A stretch of DNA of 64,000 nucleotides, taken from a virus. Below, piece after piece: positions 1 to 7,119 of the stretch (position 1 is the stretch's first letter; every line of letters begins with the position of its first letter). The position numbers and the translations under genes were made by a program. Where the stretch lies: the IMG/VR virus record IMGVR_UViG_3300033146_000658, positions 1 to 64,000 of that record; one strand, written 5' to 3'. Under the pieces are notes generated by a model that saw only the letters and a list, made by a program, of their open reading frames with translations, ran no database searches and was not told the DNA's origin.

Positions 1-1
1 C

Positions 2-97
2 AAATATGCCGAAACGGAAAAAGATATTGAAAAGCATAATGCTTTATTTGATGCTTTGATTATAAGGCAATGTTACCTGTATGCTATTTCAAGATAA
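2..97 (+). CDS. 3' end of a truncated CDS, unknown function
   Basis: The open frame from base 2 runs without a stop to TAA at 95-97 and encodes the last 31 residues of a protein that begins before the window. The fragment is mixed-charge and helical in character (KYAETEKD..., ending ISR). It is too short to assign. It lies on the same strand as the following block of small genes. The only support is the open frame and its position, so it could be a chance frame. Confidence 0.4.
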   Translation, partial: KYAETEKDIEKHNALFDALIIRQCYLYAISR

Positions 98-190
98 TGT
101 TGATTATGTATTATCCGTAGTATTATTGGTAACAAGTTACTATACGCCATTGCAAATTTGTAACCTATTAAAATCACTAAAACCATTGAT

Positions 191-409
191 ATGACAAGCG
201 TAGATGTATTTCATGCAATAATCAAGAAAGAGATAGATTCGGATAATTTGGTTACAATTTTAGAACTAATCAATATTAATCTGAATATTAACACTATATC
301 AGAGGTGGTGAGAATAGAGGGTAAGTCTCCAAATGGAATCAGAAAGTCTAATCGTTACAAGAAGATAAAGTTAGGAAAGCAGGTAATGGCCATAAAATTA
401 GATAATTAA
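191..409 (+). CDS. Small helix-turn-helix-like protein
   Basis: A 72-residue protein. Its second half (SEVVRIEGKSPNGIRKSNRY, then a lysine-rich tail) looks like a short DNA-binding helix-turn-helix of the kind found in small phage and mobile-element regulators: a helix, a GKSP turn, and a basic recognition-like helix. No other domain is visible. It heads a run of small plus-strand genes, after a 93-base gap that could hold a promoter. The DNA-binding role is inferred from pattern only, and I do not recognise a named family. Confidence 0.6.
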   Translation: MTSVDVFHAIIKKEIDSDNLVTILELININLNINTISEVVRIEGKSPNGIRKSNRYKKIKLGKQVMAIKLDN

Positions 410-427
410 TCACTAAATCAAAGAAAT

Positions 428-721
428 ATGAAGAATATAATAATAATATTACTATTTATATTTGTTGTTGCGGCATTGATTGAACTCAACACATCTAAAG
501 ATAATAATAAGATATTAACTGATACAGAATTGATTAATCAACAAGTAATAGATTCCCTTGAATCAATAACATCCGAAAGAATGTATAGATATGAAGAAGT
601 TGGCCCTGTCTTAAACACCGATTTTAAGTGGGATAGACATGAAGCTGACACAATAGCATTCAATAAGGCTAATAATGTCTTAAAGTGGAGATTAAGACGA
701 TTAACTACGCTAAGAAGATAG
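428..721 (+). CDS. Small membrane-anchored protein
   Basis: A 97-residue protein beginning with an uncleaved-looking hydrophobic segment (residues 4-19, rich in Ile, Leu, Val and Phe), followed by a charged soluble part that ends in an Arg-rich helix. There is no lipobox cysteine and no clear signal-peptidase site, so a single-pass inner-membrane protein is most likely. It lies 18 bases after the preceding gene and 3 bases before the next, consistent with one operon. Function unknown. Confidence 0.65.
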   Translation: MKNIIIILLFIFVVAALIELNTSKDNNKILTDTELINQQVIDSLESITSERMYRYEEVGPVLNTDFKWDRHEADTIAFNKANNVLKWRLRRLTTLRR

Positions 722-724
722 ATT

Positions 725-955
725 ATGGACAACATGACTAAATTAATATTCTTTCTATCAGAAAATAATGCGACAGAATCATTCTTTATAGAAATTAGAC
801 TGCATGCTATTAGAGAGAATTTAAACAAAAAGAGGCACTGGGAGAGAGTGGCTGAATTTGACTCTATATTCAAAGCGATAACAGAAGCGTTTAATTGGAA
901 AAAGACTATGAAAGGCTATAAATTCTGGGAGTCTTTAGCATTTAAAAGTAAATAA
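725..955 (+). CDS. Small protein with FxW...GYxFW motif
   Basis: A 76-residue soluble protein. Near its end it has the pattern A-F-N-W, a short spacer, G-Y-K-F-W-E, which also occurs in the product of 3790-4101 (F-A-W ... G-Y-F-F-W-S). The same arrangement is common in short phage proteins of unknown function. The two genes may therefore be distant paralogues. No catalytic signature is visible. The start is the first ATG, three bases after the preceding stop; a second in-frame ATG three codons on is possible. Confidence 0.6.
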   Translation: MDNMTKLIFFLSENNATESFFIEIRLHAIRENLNKKRHWERVAEFDSIFKAITEAFNWKKTMKGYKFWESLAFKSK

Positions 956-957
956 AT

Positions 958-1284
958 ATGAAGAAAATAGATGAATATGATAAGATTTTTTGGTTAAATC
1001 CCTTTAAAATGGGTGATAAAGTAACATTCTTATCAAGTAAAGAATCCGGTCTGATTCATAGCAATGGCGACGGATATTATTATGGCGGCGACTGTCGTGG
1101 CGGAGTTATAGGAGAAGTCATAAAAGTTTCTCCTGGTTACGGGATAAAAAAGAGTAAAGGAGGCTTGCTTGCAATACAGTTTCCCGGAGGGGCTTACTAT
1201 ATGAAAGCTTTTGAATTTAAAGAATTTCACAAATTAATCAATCTTGGAAACATTGGGATACTAAAACTAATTTTTAAAAATTAA
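958..1284 (+). CDS. Small beta-rich protein with C-terminal GILKLI tag
   Basis: A 108-residue glycine-rich protein. Residues 15-24 (PFKMGDKVTF) resemble the opening strand of an SH3/KOW-like barrel, and the glycine-rich middle fits a beta fold. It ends in NIGILKLIFKN, the first copy in this window of a tail shared by 13 small proteins. Here, as in the 4339-4662 product, four extra residues follow the core. Function unknown. The start two bases after the preceding stop is supported by tight packing. Confidence 0.7.
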   Translation: MKKIDEYDKIFWLNPFKMGDKVTFLSSKESGLIHSNGDGYYYGGDCRGGVIGEVIKVSPGYGIKKSKGGLLAIQFPGGAYYMKAFEFKEFHKLINLGNIGILKLIFKN

Positions 1285-1315
1285 TTATTAATATTAACTA
1301 TAAATCATAAACAAA

Positions 1316-1480
1316 ATGAAAACATTTATTTACGGAATGATTCTAGGTGCATTATTAATGCTTCTAGTTATAAAGTATGTGATTATATCACTACTATTAA
1401 TTGGATTGATTACAGTGGCCATAATTGGCTTTAAACTGTATTCTAAGACAAGAGGAGGTAAGGATGGAAGTTCTAAATAA
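1316..1480 (+). CDS. Small two-helix membrane protein
   Basis: A 54-residue protein: short N-terminus, two adjoining hydrophobic stretches (roughly residues 3-18 and 21-40), then a basic Gly/Lys/Ser tail. Size and topology fit a holin-like or accessory membrane peptide, but no family is recognised. Its 3' end overlaps the start of the next gene (ATG at 1464), whose strong ribosome-binding site lies inside this frame. That overlap supports translation of both. Confidence 0.55.
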   Translation: MKTFIYGMILGALLMLLVIKYVIISLLLIGLITVAIIGFKLYSKTRGGKDGSSK

Positions 1481-1808
1481 TGTATATAACTTTCTTGCGG
1501 GAGGATATTGGGATCTTAACTTAATATGGATATTCTTAGGAAATGTCTTTTGGATTATATCGTCTATAATATATATAGCATATGGATTTACGCAAGAAGG
1601 ACTGAGAGGAGAGCATGACATGTGGTCTATAATAAATATAGTAGTAGGTGGAATTTTACCATTTCTCACAATTGGAATAATCGGTTGGTTTACCATTATT
1701 GTCACATTAAGATATATTCTGATAAAAAAACTCAACCTAATTTACAAATTTAGAAAGTGGAGAAGCTACAGATCACCTTTACAATTATATAAAGGAGGTT
1801 TAAAATGA
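1464..1808 (+). CDS. Integral membrane protein, unknown
   Basis: A 114-residue protein with hydrophobic segments near residues 17-40 and 52-82, the latter long enough for two helices, and a basic C-terminus. I place the start at 1464 rather than the upstream in-frame ATG at 1425 because a near-perfect Shine-Dalgarno (AGGAGGT) lies a few bases before 1464. The upstream extension would also bury that signal and overlap the preceding gene more deeply. Its stop overlaps the next start. Function unknown; a role in the host envelope is inferred from topology only. Confidence 0.6.
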   Translation: MEVLNNVYNFLAGGYWDLNLIWIFLGNVFWIISSIIYIAYGFTQEGLRGEHDMWSIINIVVGGILPFLTIGIIGWFTIIVTLRYILIKKLNLIYKFRKWRSYRSPLQLYKGGLK

Positions 1809-2065
1809 GCTGGTTTAAGAAGAAAGACAGATCCAGGGAATGGAAAACTATTAAAAAAGAGTGGAATGAGCCTGGGTTCTATGATGTTAAGTATGAAGGT
1901 AGAATCTACGAAAACGTAAACGTAAAACCAGAAGATGGTTATGGAATATACATTGATATATTAGATGGTAATGGTAATTCTGGGCGTAAAATCTTTTATT
2001 ATAGTATAGTTCAGATTCGTAGACCATTGTCTCTGTTAGAGAAATATATAAAGGAGATATCATGA
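1805..2065 (+). CDS. Small soluble protein, unknown
   Basis: An 86-residue protein with a basic N-terminus (MSWFKKKDRSREWK) followed by alternating polar and aromatic residues that suggest a small beta sandwich. It starts four bases before the preceding stop and has a strong AGGAGG-type ribosome-binding site, unusual in this genome. It overlaps the next start by four bases, so 1464, 1805, 2062 and 2537 form a translationally coupled string. No family recognised. Confidence 0.6.
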   Translation: MSWFKKKDRSREWKTIKKEWNEPGFYDVKYEGRIYENVNVKPEDGYGIYIDILDGNGNSGRKIFYYSIVQIRRPLSLLEKYIKEIS

Positions 2066-2540
2066 AAAAAGAAGTTGAAGAGGAATATTTCGGAGGTATT
2101 AGTTATGATAAATTCTTAAAGATGCTATTAGATGAACAGTATTTATCATCTTACGAATTCTTCACTAGGGAGATATTGATAGCAAATAAAAAGGATTATG
2201 ATTATTGGAAGTCAATGTTTGAAATGTATTTACCTACATTATCATTTCCTTATACTCATCAATTTGCAACAACTGATAATAATCTATGCGGGGTATTGAG
2301 TTACGAAGTTAGCTTAGTCAATAAATATAATAGACATCATAATTACAAAGGGTATGCAAAGTATCATTTTTTGTAGCAAAGGAAATTAATGGAGAAGTTA
2401 AATCAGTTGAATATGTAATGGATTGGAGCGATATTGTTGTGAAAAAATATATAGTCAAGCACGAAACTCCAGAGAATTCAGAAGAGATTATTAAACTCTC
2501 TAAAACTGAAGAACATAAACGTCAATTAAGGAAAGAATGA
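2062..2540 (+). CDS. Unknown protein apparently made through a -1 frameshift
   Basis: The zero frame encodes 104 residues and stops at TAG 2374-2376. The -1 frame then stays open for 55 codons and reads like normal protein (VAKEINGEVKSVEY...). It ends at TGA 2538-2540, which overlaps the ATG of the next gene in the ATGA arrangement used elsewhere here. A slippery heptamer T-TTT-TTG sits at 2367-2373, in register, right before the stop. I read this as one gene of about 159 residues made by programmed frameshift or broken by a homopolymer indel. A separate 40-residue frame starting at the ATG near 2418 is the alternative. A GGAG-type ribosome-binding site precedes 2062. Function unknown. Confidence 0.6.
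2367..2373 (+). other. Candidate -1 ribosomal frameshift slip site
   Basis: T-TTT-TTG, in zero-frame phase X-XXY-YYZ, lies immediately before the in-frame TAG at 2374. Slipping back one base joins the upstream frame to a downstream frame that ends exactly at the next gene's start codon. I did not find a strong stimulatory hairpin directly downstream by eye. A sequencing or assembly error in the six-T run remains possible. Confidence 0.5.
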
Positions 2541-2887
2541 GAAAGCTAAATGAATTTGAGATTAAAATCTTATGGGTGGTTGGTGTAATATCTACGTTTA
2601 TTATAAATGGAGCAATTTATAATAATTATGATATTCTCGGCCTTAATTATAGAGATTATTCATGGGTAATAAACTATATTATCGGTGGAGGAATTACATT
2701 TATGTGTATTGTCGCTATATCAATTGTTGCCGGAATTATCTATTTTGGTGTAATTTATCCAATAATAAAATCTTACAAGGAGTCTTATCCAAAGAAAGTT
2801 AAGAAAAATGTGCTGGAATATGATCCTTCAGAAAGTTACAAGCAATCAATTAAACAAGTATCAAATTACAAACAATCTTTATTATAA
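2537..2887 (+). CDS. Membrane protein with two or three helices
   Basis: A 116-residue protein: hydrophobic segments near residues 10-28 and 45-76 (the second long, glycine-rich, perhaps two helices), then a charged cytoplasmic-looking tail of about 40 residues. Its ATG overlaps the stop of the frame that continues the frameshifted upstream gene, suggesting translational coupling. It is followed directly by the PspA-like gene, so both may act at the host membrane. No family recognised. Confidence 0.6.
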   Translation: MRKLNEFEIKILWVVGVISTFIINGAIYNNYDILGLNYRDYSWVINYIIGGGITFMCIVAISIVAGIIYFGVIYPIIKSYKESYPKKVKKNVLEYDPSESYKQSIKQVSNYKQSLL

Positions 2888-2906
2888 ACAATTAAAAATT
2901 AAATTT

Positions 2907-3578
2907 ATGTTAACAATTATTTTAGTAGTAGTAGGAATTTTATTATTAGTGATCGGAGTATCACAAAGAAAAAGAATAGTGTTGCTTTTAAACGTTAAAG
3001 TTAATGAAGCGTTAGACAGTGCTCAGGACAATGTAGCAACAGCTAAATACAAGCTAAAACAGCTTAAGGAGGCCAAGAACAAACTTATCGACCAGGCCGG
3101 AGAGGTATTTGCTGCATTAGGAGAACAAAAGGCAAGTGTATCTGAATTAGAAAAAGATATTGAAAAAGCTTTATCTGATGCTAAGAAAGCCAAATATGAA
3201 GACAATGAAAGTTTAGCTAAAACTAAATTAGGTCTTCATATTGAATTAAAGAAGCAGTTAGAGTTACTTAATGAAAATGTAGATGGCTTAGAGAAGCGTA
3301 AGGCTGTGCTAGAAACTGTTATCGCAAAGACTAAGGGACAAATAGCTTCTTACGACATCAGAACCAAGTCATTAAGCTCTAGAAAGAGTGTTAATGATGT
3401 CTTAAAGAAGACTAAGCTTGCCGGTTTCGATGGAGAGAATTTAGATGAGACTATCGATTCTGCCGAGAAAGAGATTAAGAGAGATGAACTTAAGATGGAT
3501 TATCTTACAGAAGAGTCTATGTCTGAAGAAGAGGATTACTCTGCAGACATCAATCAAGCTTTTGATGAATTAAAATAG
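2907..3578 (+). CDS. Membrane-anchored PspA/IM30-like coiled-coil protein
   Basis: A 223-residue protein with one N-terminal transmembrane helix (residues 2-18) followed by a long helical region full of heptads. The pattern of Ala/Lys/Glu helices, the central D-N-E-S-L-A-K-x-K-L segment and the acidic tail resemble the PspA/Vipp1 (bacterial ESCRT-III-like) family, which protects or remodels membranes. Canonical PspA has an amphipathic helix rather than a full membrane segment at its N-terminus. I chose ATG 2907 because the upstream in-frame ATG at 2808 would overlap the previous gene by 80 bases and hide the membrane helix. An AAACAATTAAAAATT-type leader precedes it and a terminator follows. 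A generic membrane-tethered coiled coil is the alternative. Confidence 0.6.
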   Translation: MLTIILVVVGILLLVIGVSQRKRIVLLLNVKVNEALDSAQDNVATAKYKLKQLKEAKNKLIDQAGEVFAALGEQKASVSELEKDIEKALSDAKKAKYEDNESLAKTKLGLHIELKKQLELLNENVDGLEKRKAVLETVIAKTKGQIASYDIRTKSLSSRKSVNDVLKKTKLAGFDGENLDETIDSAEKEIKRDELKMDYLTEESMSEEEDYSADINQAFDELK

Positions 3579-3594
3579 AATAATATAGGTTTAC

Positions 3595-3630
3595 TAACAA
3601 GGCTTTACTTTAACAAGCCTTGTTAATTTA
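3595..3630 (+). terminator. Rho-independent-like terminator
   Basis: A perfect 10-bp stem (arms 3596-3605 and 3615-3624, AACAAGGCTT with its complement) with a 9-base loop, followed by a T-rich stretch. It lies 17 bases after the PspA-like gene and before the structured RNA. It probably ends the first transcript, or insulates the RNA that follows. Confidence 0.75.
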
Positions 3631-3775
3631 ACACGTATCTATGTGGGAATTAATATGTAGACAAGGATAGGCCGACCACTGACTTAAGTAATCATTCGTG
3701 GTGAAAAAAAGTCAAGTCACGAGGAATCATGTCTTCCTCTATTATAGGCCAGTTCGATGCTGGCGCGTGTTGCTA
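3630..3775 (+). ncRNA. Candidate structured RNA with tRNA-like ends
   Basis: No gene fits this stretch. Its ends pair as a 7-bp acceptor-like stem (3630-3636 with 3765-3771, last pair T-G). Directly inside the 3' strand is a textbook T-arm: 5-bp stem 3748-3752/3760-3764 with loop TTCGATG. A D-arm-like TCTA/TAGA hairpin follows the 5' strand, and GATAG/CTATT (3666-3670/3739-3743) could form a connecting helix. The span is about twice a tRNA, with no convincing anticodon arm and no encoded CCA, so it is not a normal tRNA. Internal hairpins include AGGAA/TTCCT at 3722-3738. A transfer-messenger-like or otherwise novel tRNA-like RNA is my best description. Confidence 0.45.
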
Positions 3776-3789
3776 AATTAACGATAAAT

Positions 3790-4101
3790 ATGAAGAGATT
3801 TAGTGATAAATTAATGAATAGCTTAGATATGGCAGGTTGTCAAAGAGCTTATATTAAAGCATTTTTTGCAGATTGTAAACACCACGAACTAAATGAAGAC
3901 GAAATAGACGAAAAGGTGAATCTAATAAACAATGCAGCAACTTTTCAAACGGCAGTAAGATTGTCATTTGCATGGAACCTAAATAAAGCAGATTCAGACG
4001 GATACTTTTTCTGGAGTGAGATAGCTAAAAATTCTAACTACAATTTTCCTAACGAGGATTGTAGTGTAACAATACATAACGGTAGTGAACTTAAAGAATA
4101 A
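3790..4101 (+). CDS. Small helical protein with FxW...GYxFW motif
   Basis: A 103-residue, mostly helical protein. Residues near 68-83 carry F-A-W, then G-Y-F-F-W-S-E-I-A, matching the motif in the 725-955 product. I start it at ATG 3790; the in-frame ATG at 3757 falls inside the T-arm of the preceding RNA candidate, so it is less likely. Function unknown. It opens a new run of genes after the terminator and RNA. Confidence 0.6.
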   Translation: MKRFSDKLMNSLDMAGCQRAYIKAFFADCKHHELNEDEIDEKVNLINNAATFQTAVRLSFAWNLNKADSDGYFFWSEIAKNSNYNFPNEDCSVTIHNGSELKE

Positions 4102-4110
4102 TAACTCTTA

Positions 4111-4121
4111 AAACAATTTAA
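4111..4121 (+). promoter_or_regulatory. AAACAATTTAA leader element
   Basis: AAACAATTTAA lies directly against the ATG at 4122. Near-identical elements precede the starts at 9316, 10539, 23297 and 27539. It may be a Bacteroidota-style A/T-rich translation enhancer or part of a phage promoter. Confidence 0.4.
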
Positions 4122-4352
4122 ATGGATTTAAAAAAAGTAATAAACAGTGTGAAGCCAATTAGCGATTCATTACTTAGTGATGTAATCAAAACCAGTAGAG
4201 ATTCAACCGAATCAGAAATAGTTGAAACGATAACGGAATTGGCAGAAACTTACAATGCGTCAGTTGATGTTATTCTTAAAATGGCTGACGTTATTAAGGA
4301 TTTAGAAATCCAGAAAGCTATACTAATAAGACAGTTAAATGGGAAGATATAA
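4122..4352 (+). CDS. Small helical protein, unknown
   Basis: A 76-residue protein predicted by eye to be almost wholly helical: charged N-terminal half, then a leucine/isoleucine-spaced helix near residues 48-70 that could form a coiled coil. It overlaps the next gene by 14 bases. The AAACAATTTAA leader abuts its start. No family recognised. Confidence 0.6.
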   Translation: MDLKKVINSVKPISDSLLSDVIKTSRDSTESEIVETITELAETYNASVDVILKMADVIKDLEIQKAILIRQLNGKI

Positions 4353-4662
4353 AGCTGAGAGAGACGCTATAAAAGAAACTATTAAGAGATTCGGGAATCT
4401 TGATATAGTCAAAATACATAAAACACATATATATACGGCTAATCCTAAAATACCTATAAATCTAATTATTCATGGGTCGTCTAGTGAGTCATTATATAAT
4501 CAAGGAATAGGAGTGGTTATTAGATCATATAATAAATGGAATATAATAAAATATATCAATAAGTATAACGAAACAGTCCAATTTGGATTCTTAGATGATA
4601 ATATAACAAAAATACACACGCCAACAAATATAGGTGTATTAAAATTAATTTTTAACAATTAA
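4339..4662 (+). CDS. Small protein with C-terminal GVLKLI tag
   Basis: A 107-residue basic protein rich in Ile, Lys and Tyr. It ends in NIGVLKLIFNN, the shared tail with four extra residues (IFNN), matching the extended form in the 958-1284 product (IFKN). The body has no similarity I can see to that protein. It starts inside the preceding gene, which shows coupled expression. Function unknown. Confidence 0.65.
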   Translation: MGRYKAERDAIKETIKRFGNLDIVKIHKTHIYTANPKIPINLIIHGSSSESLYNQGIGVVIRSYNKWNIIKYINKYNETVQFGFLDDNITKIHTPTNIGVLKLIFNN

Positions 4663-4673
4663 ATATAACGGAA

Positions 4674-5060
4674 ATGAATATTACAGACGAATTAAATGAT
4701 ATTGCTAAAAAGATTAATTTAGCGAATGCTAATAATATTGCATTACAAAATGAAAACGACTCTCTGTTAGAGGAGAATTCGTTATTAGTTACAGAGAATG
4801 CAAATGTATTAGAGATGATAGAATCAACTTCTGCCGATAGAGATAATTATAAAAGATTATTTCATGTAAAGATTGATGAAGTTATCGATCTTAAAGATGA
4901 TGAGAAAGATCTTATCGAGGAGAATAACGAGTTAAGGGTAAAAATTAGCAAGGGCGCTGTAGGTGGGCCAGAAATGGATTATTTAAATTCGTTTAAAAGC
5001 AAGCTAGAGAATTCCCTTGAAGAATTAACAATATTCATGAATAAATTAGAAAGAAGATAA
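4674..5060 (+). CDS. Coiled-coil protein, unknown
   Basis: A 128-residue acidic protein dominated by heptad-like Leu/Ile/Asn spacing (for example N-x-I-A-L-Q-N-E-N-D-S-L-L-E-E-N), indicating a long coiled coil over about residues 8-85 and a second helix at the C-terminus. No membrane segment. It lies 11 bases after the preceding tagged gene and 2 bases before the cyclotransferase-like gene. A scaffold or multimerising adaptor is possible; no function is recognised. Confidence 0.65.
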   Translation: MNITDELNDIAKKINLANANNIALQNENDSLLEENSLLVTENANVLEMIESTSADRDNYKRLFHVKIDEVIDLKDDEKDLIEENNELRVKISKGAVGGPEMDYLNSFKSKLENSLEELTIFMNKLERR

Positions 5061-5062
5061 AT

Positions 5063-5752
5063 ATGTCTAAAAATAACAAAAAGGCAATGACTATCGAGCA
5101 GTGGAGGAATAGCGTTCTTAATCACGCTAATCTGAAACTGATTAAAGAATCTTACACGGAAGCCGTAGGAGAAAGGTTAATTGCAAACATAAGAACAATT
5201 ATGCCTATTAATAAAATAATAGGGTATGGTAGCTTATTAAAGAAAAGTGATGCTGAGCGATCTTTCGACAAAATGATTGATCACAGGATAGCTTATATTG
5301 ACGAATACAGACGTATATTTAACTTTGGCAAGACTTATAAAGGGTCATGGTTAAATGTTGAACATGATGCGGCGGCTCATGGCATGCCAGTAGCCTTGAT
5401 AACTATCAATGCTGATGATATGTTAGCATTCTATGAAAGAGAGGCATTATACGACAATGTTTTAGTTACTGCAAGAGTTCCTAATGTAGATCCTGATGGG
5501 GATAGAACGTTTTCAAATATTAATGCCGTAATGGTTATTGTTAGAGATAAACTTAGTATTAATCCATCGATTGAGCCGATGCTATCTTATGCTAATTTAT
5601 GCACTCAGGGAATGAAAGAGATAGGGGATCAAAATGATTTAGCGTCGTATCTGAATAATACACGACTAACTGACGGGTCGTCTCTTAACACGTGGTATAA
5701 TAATCTTAATGTGCTAGATTACATAAAAAGGCACACTCACCAAACAAGGTAA
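5063..5752 (+). CDS. Gamma-glutamylcyclotransferase-like (GGCT fold) protein
   Basis: A 229-residue protein with the GGCT/ChaC signature: substrate loop G-Y-G-S-L-L at residues 54-59 after a beta strand, and F-Y-E-R-E-A-L-Y at 123-130 in the place of the family's catalytic-glutamate region. About 50 extra helical residues precede the fold. Family members release 5-oxoproline from gamma-glutamyl peptides; in phage amidoligase loci they are thought to trim or cyclise ligated gamma-glutamyl groups. It lies about 7 kb from the amidoligase locus, which has its own GGCT-like protein, so a shared pathway is inference. Confidence 0.7.
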   Translation: MSKNNKKAMTIEQWRNSVLNHANLKLIKESYTEAVGERLIANIRTIMPINKIIGYGSLLKKSDAERSFDKMIDHRIAYIDEYRRIFNFGKTYKGSWLNVEHDAAAHGMPVALITINADDMLAFYEREALYDNVLVTARVPNVDPDGDRTFSNINAVMVIVRDKLSINPSIEPMLSYANLCTQGMKEIGDQNDLASYLNNTRLTDGSSLNTWYNNLNVLDYIKRHTHQTR

Positions 5753-5754
5753 TT

Positions 5755-6210
5755 ATGAATATATTACAAGCGATAGCGTTTGCTTTAGTGTTTATAGGAT
5801 TTCATCTCAACGGAAATGAAAAGACAAAATCTATAAGCTATTATATATGGATTGTATCAAATGCTATATTGTCAATGATAGCTACATTTAGCAATTTGCC
5901 AATAATAGCCATAATGTATATGGGTCTTATAGTAATGTTGCTCAATAACTTACGCAAGATGCCTGAATCAATGAACATATTTAATAAACCTATTATAAAA
6001 CAATATAGGGTTATACAAACTATTCGTGGCGTTGGAGCTGTATATCATATAGAGCGAAATAAATTATATTTTGAACAATACGAAACAAAATACACAACAC
6101 TAAAAGATGTGTCAAATAATGTTATTCAATTTAATCATAAATATTTAGCGATTAGCTTTGTTGAGCAAATGAAGCTAAAAGATAGTGAAATTAAAAACAT
6201 AGTAGGTTAA
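5755..6210 (+). CDS. Multi-pass membrane protein, unknown
   Basis: A 151-residue protein with three likely transmembrane helices in the first 70 residues (about 3-18, 28-42, 47-66) and a soluble C-terminal half of about 80 residues that looks like a small alpha/beta domain. The layout recalls small transporter-like or membrane sensor proteins, but I do not recognise a family. It begins two bases after the GGCT-like gene. Confidence 0.6.
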   Translation: MNILQAIAFALVFIGFHLNGNEKTKSISYYIWIVSNAILSMIATFSNLPIIAIMYMGLIVMLLNNLRKMPESMNIFNKPIIKQYRVIQTIRGVGAVYHIERNKLYFEQYETKYTTLKDVSNNVIQFNHKYLAISFVEQMKLKDSEIKNIVG

Positions 6211-6224
6211 TTAAAATTAAGTAA

Positions 6225-6767
6225 ATGAAATATACAGAAAAAGATTTAGCAGAGAAATTTGGATTGGCTCCAGGTGTTGAAATTAGAGGTCTAGCAGAGC
6301 ACGCTTTAGCTAGATTCAAATTTGGGCTAGAAGAGATATCCATTACAGAGATCAAGAAGATAGTGTTTAATGAAGAGCACGATTGTTACGAGTTTCATAT
6401 TGAAAACTTTAACGATTTTGTATCAATGGCTCTTCCTGAAAATGTAGATATTGCATCTATTAAAGACGAAGACAAATGGTTTCCTGTATCAGAGGAAGGA
6501 TTATCATTTTTAAGACCATTAGGGATAGCAGCATTGCCAGAATCTTTTGATATGGAAGCAGGTATGGTTGATTCAGAAGATTACACTATTCCATTAGCTG
6601 TTGTTAGATCATTGATTCCATTTTATGAATTGATGCAAAAACAGAAAGAAGAGTATGGTGAATTTCTGGATTACGAGTCACTAGGCATTAAGATTGATGA
6701 AGATGTGACTATATCTATTGAAGATTTAGGCATCTTAATAAAGTCTTCTGATATAGACAGAAAGTAG
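6225..6767 (+). CDS. Acidic protein, unknown
   Basis: A 180-residue, strongly acidic soluble protein with mixed alpha/beta character and no cysteine-rich or nucleotide-binding motif. The central region repeats Ile/Leu-rich strands separated by Asp/Glu loops. It sits between the membrane protein gene and a tagged gene. An acidic phage protein could be a DNA mimic or adaptor, but nothing in the sequence identifies it. Confidence 0.6.
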   Translation: MKYTEKDLAEKFGLAPGVEIRGLAEHALARFKFGLEEISITEIKKIVFNEEHDCYEFHIENFNDFVSMALPENVDIASIKDEDKWFPVSEEGLSFLRPLGIAALPESFDMEAGMVDSEDYTIPLAVVRSLIPFYELMQKQKEEYGEFLDYESLGIKIDEDVTISIEDLGILIKSSDIDRK

Positions 6768-6771
6768 GGCT

Positions 6772-7107
6772 ATGAATACTTTAATAGTATTTAATAGTAG
6801 ATCTACGCCAGGACAAATATTAGCTACATTTATTAGAAATGGGCATACCAATGATCCCGGAGATAGCATTGAGCCAAGAAAAGTAATTGAAAGAATCTCT
6901 AATATAAGAGAAAAATCGCTAAGAGATCATAAGGGAATAGGCTTTATATATTCAAAATCTATAAAGTTATCGGGCGAAACGTATTATTCTAGCGGCTATG
7001 ATATTGGGTTGATTATAAAAAATAAGAGCTATGACCGTGTTCTTGGAGAATGGGATTTCTTTGACTTAAGGACTCTGCCTGAGATGGGAATATTAAAAAT
7101 CATTTAA
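6772..7107 (+). CDS. Small protein with C-terminal GILKII tag
   Basis: A 111-residue basic protein of mixed alpha/beta composition ending in EMGILKII (residues 104-111), the shared tail. The penultimate region (E-W-D-F-F-D-L-R-T-L-P) resembles the short linker before the tail in other members. It starts four bases after the preceding stop and lies directly upstream of the replication genes. Function unknown. Confidence 0.65.
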   Translation: MNTLIVFNSRSTPGQILATFIRNGHTNDPGDSIEPRKVIERISNIREKSLRDHKGIGFIYSKSIKLSGETYYSSGYDIGLIIKNKSYDRVLGEWDFFDLRTLPEMGILKII

Positions 7108-7119
7108 ATTATATAAGAT

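Noticed and set aside
3630-3775. A normal tRNA gene
   Set aside because: Acceptor and T-arm are good, but the length is about 142 bases, the D and anticodon arms do not fit, and no U33 or purine-37 anticodon loop is found.
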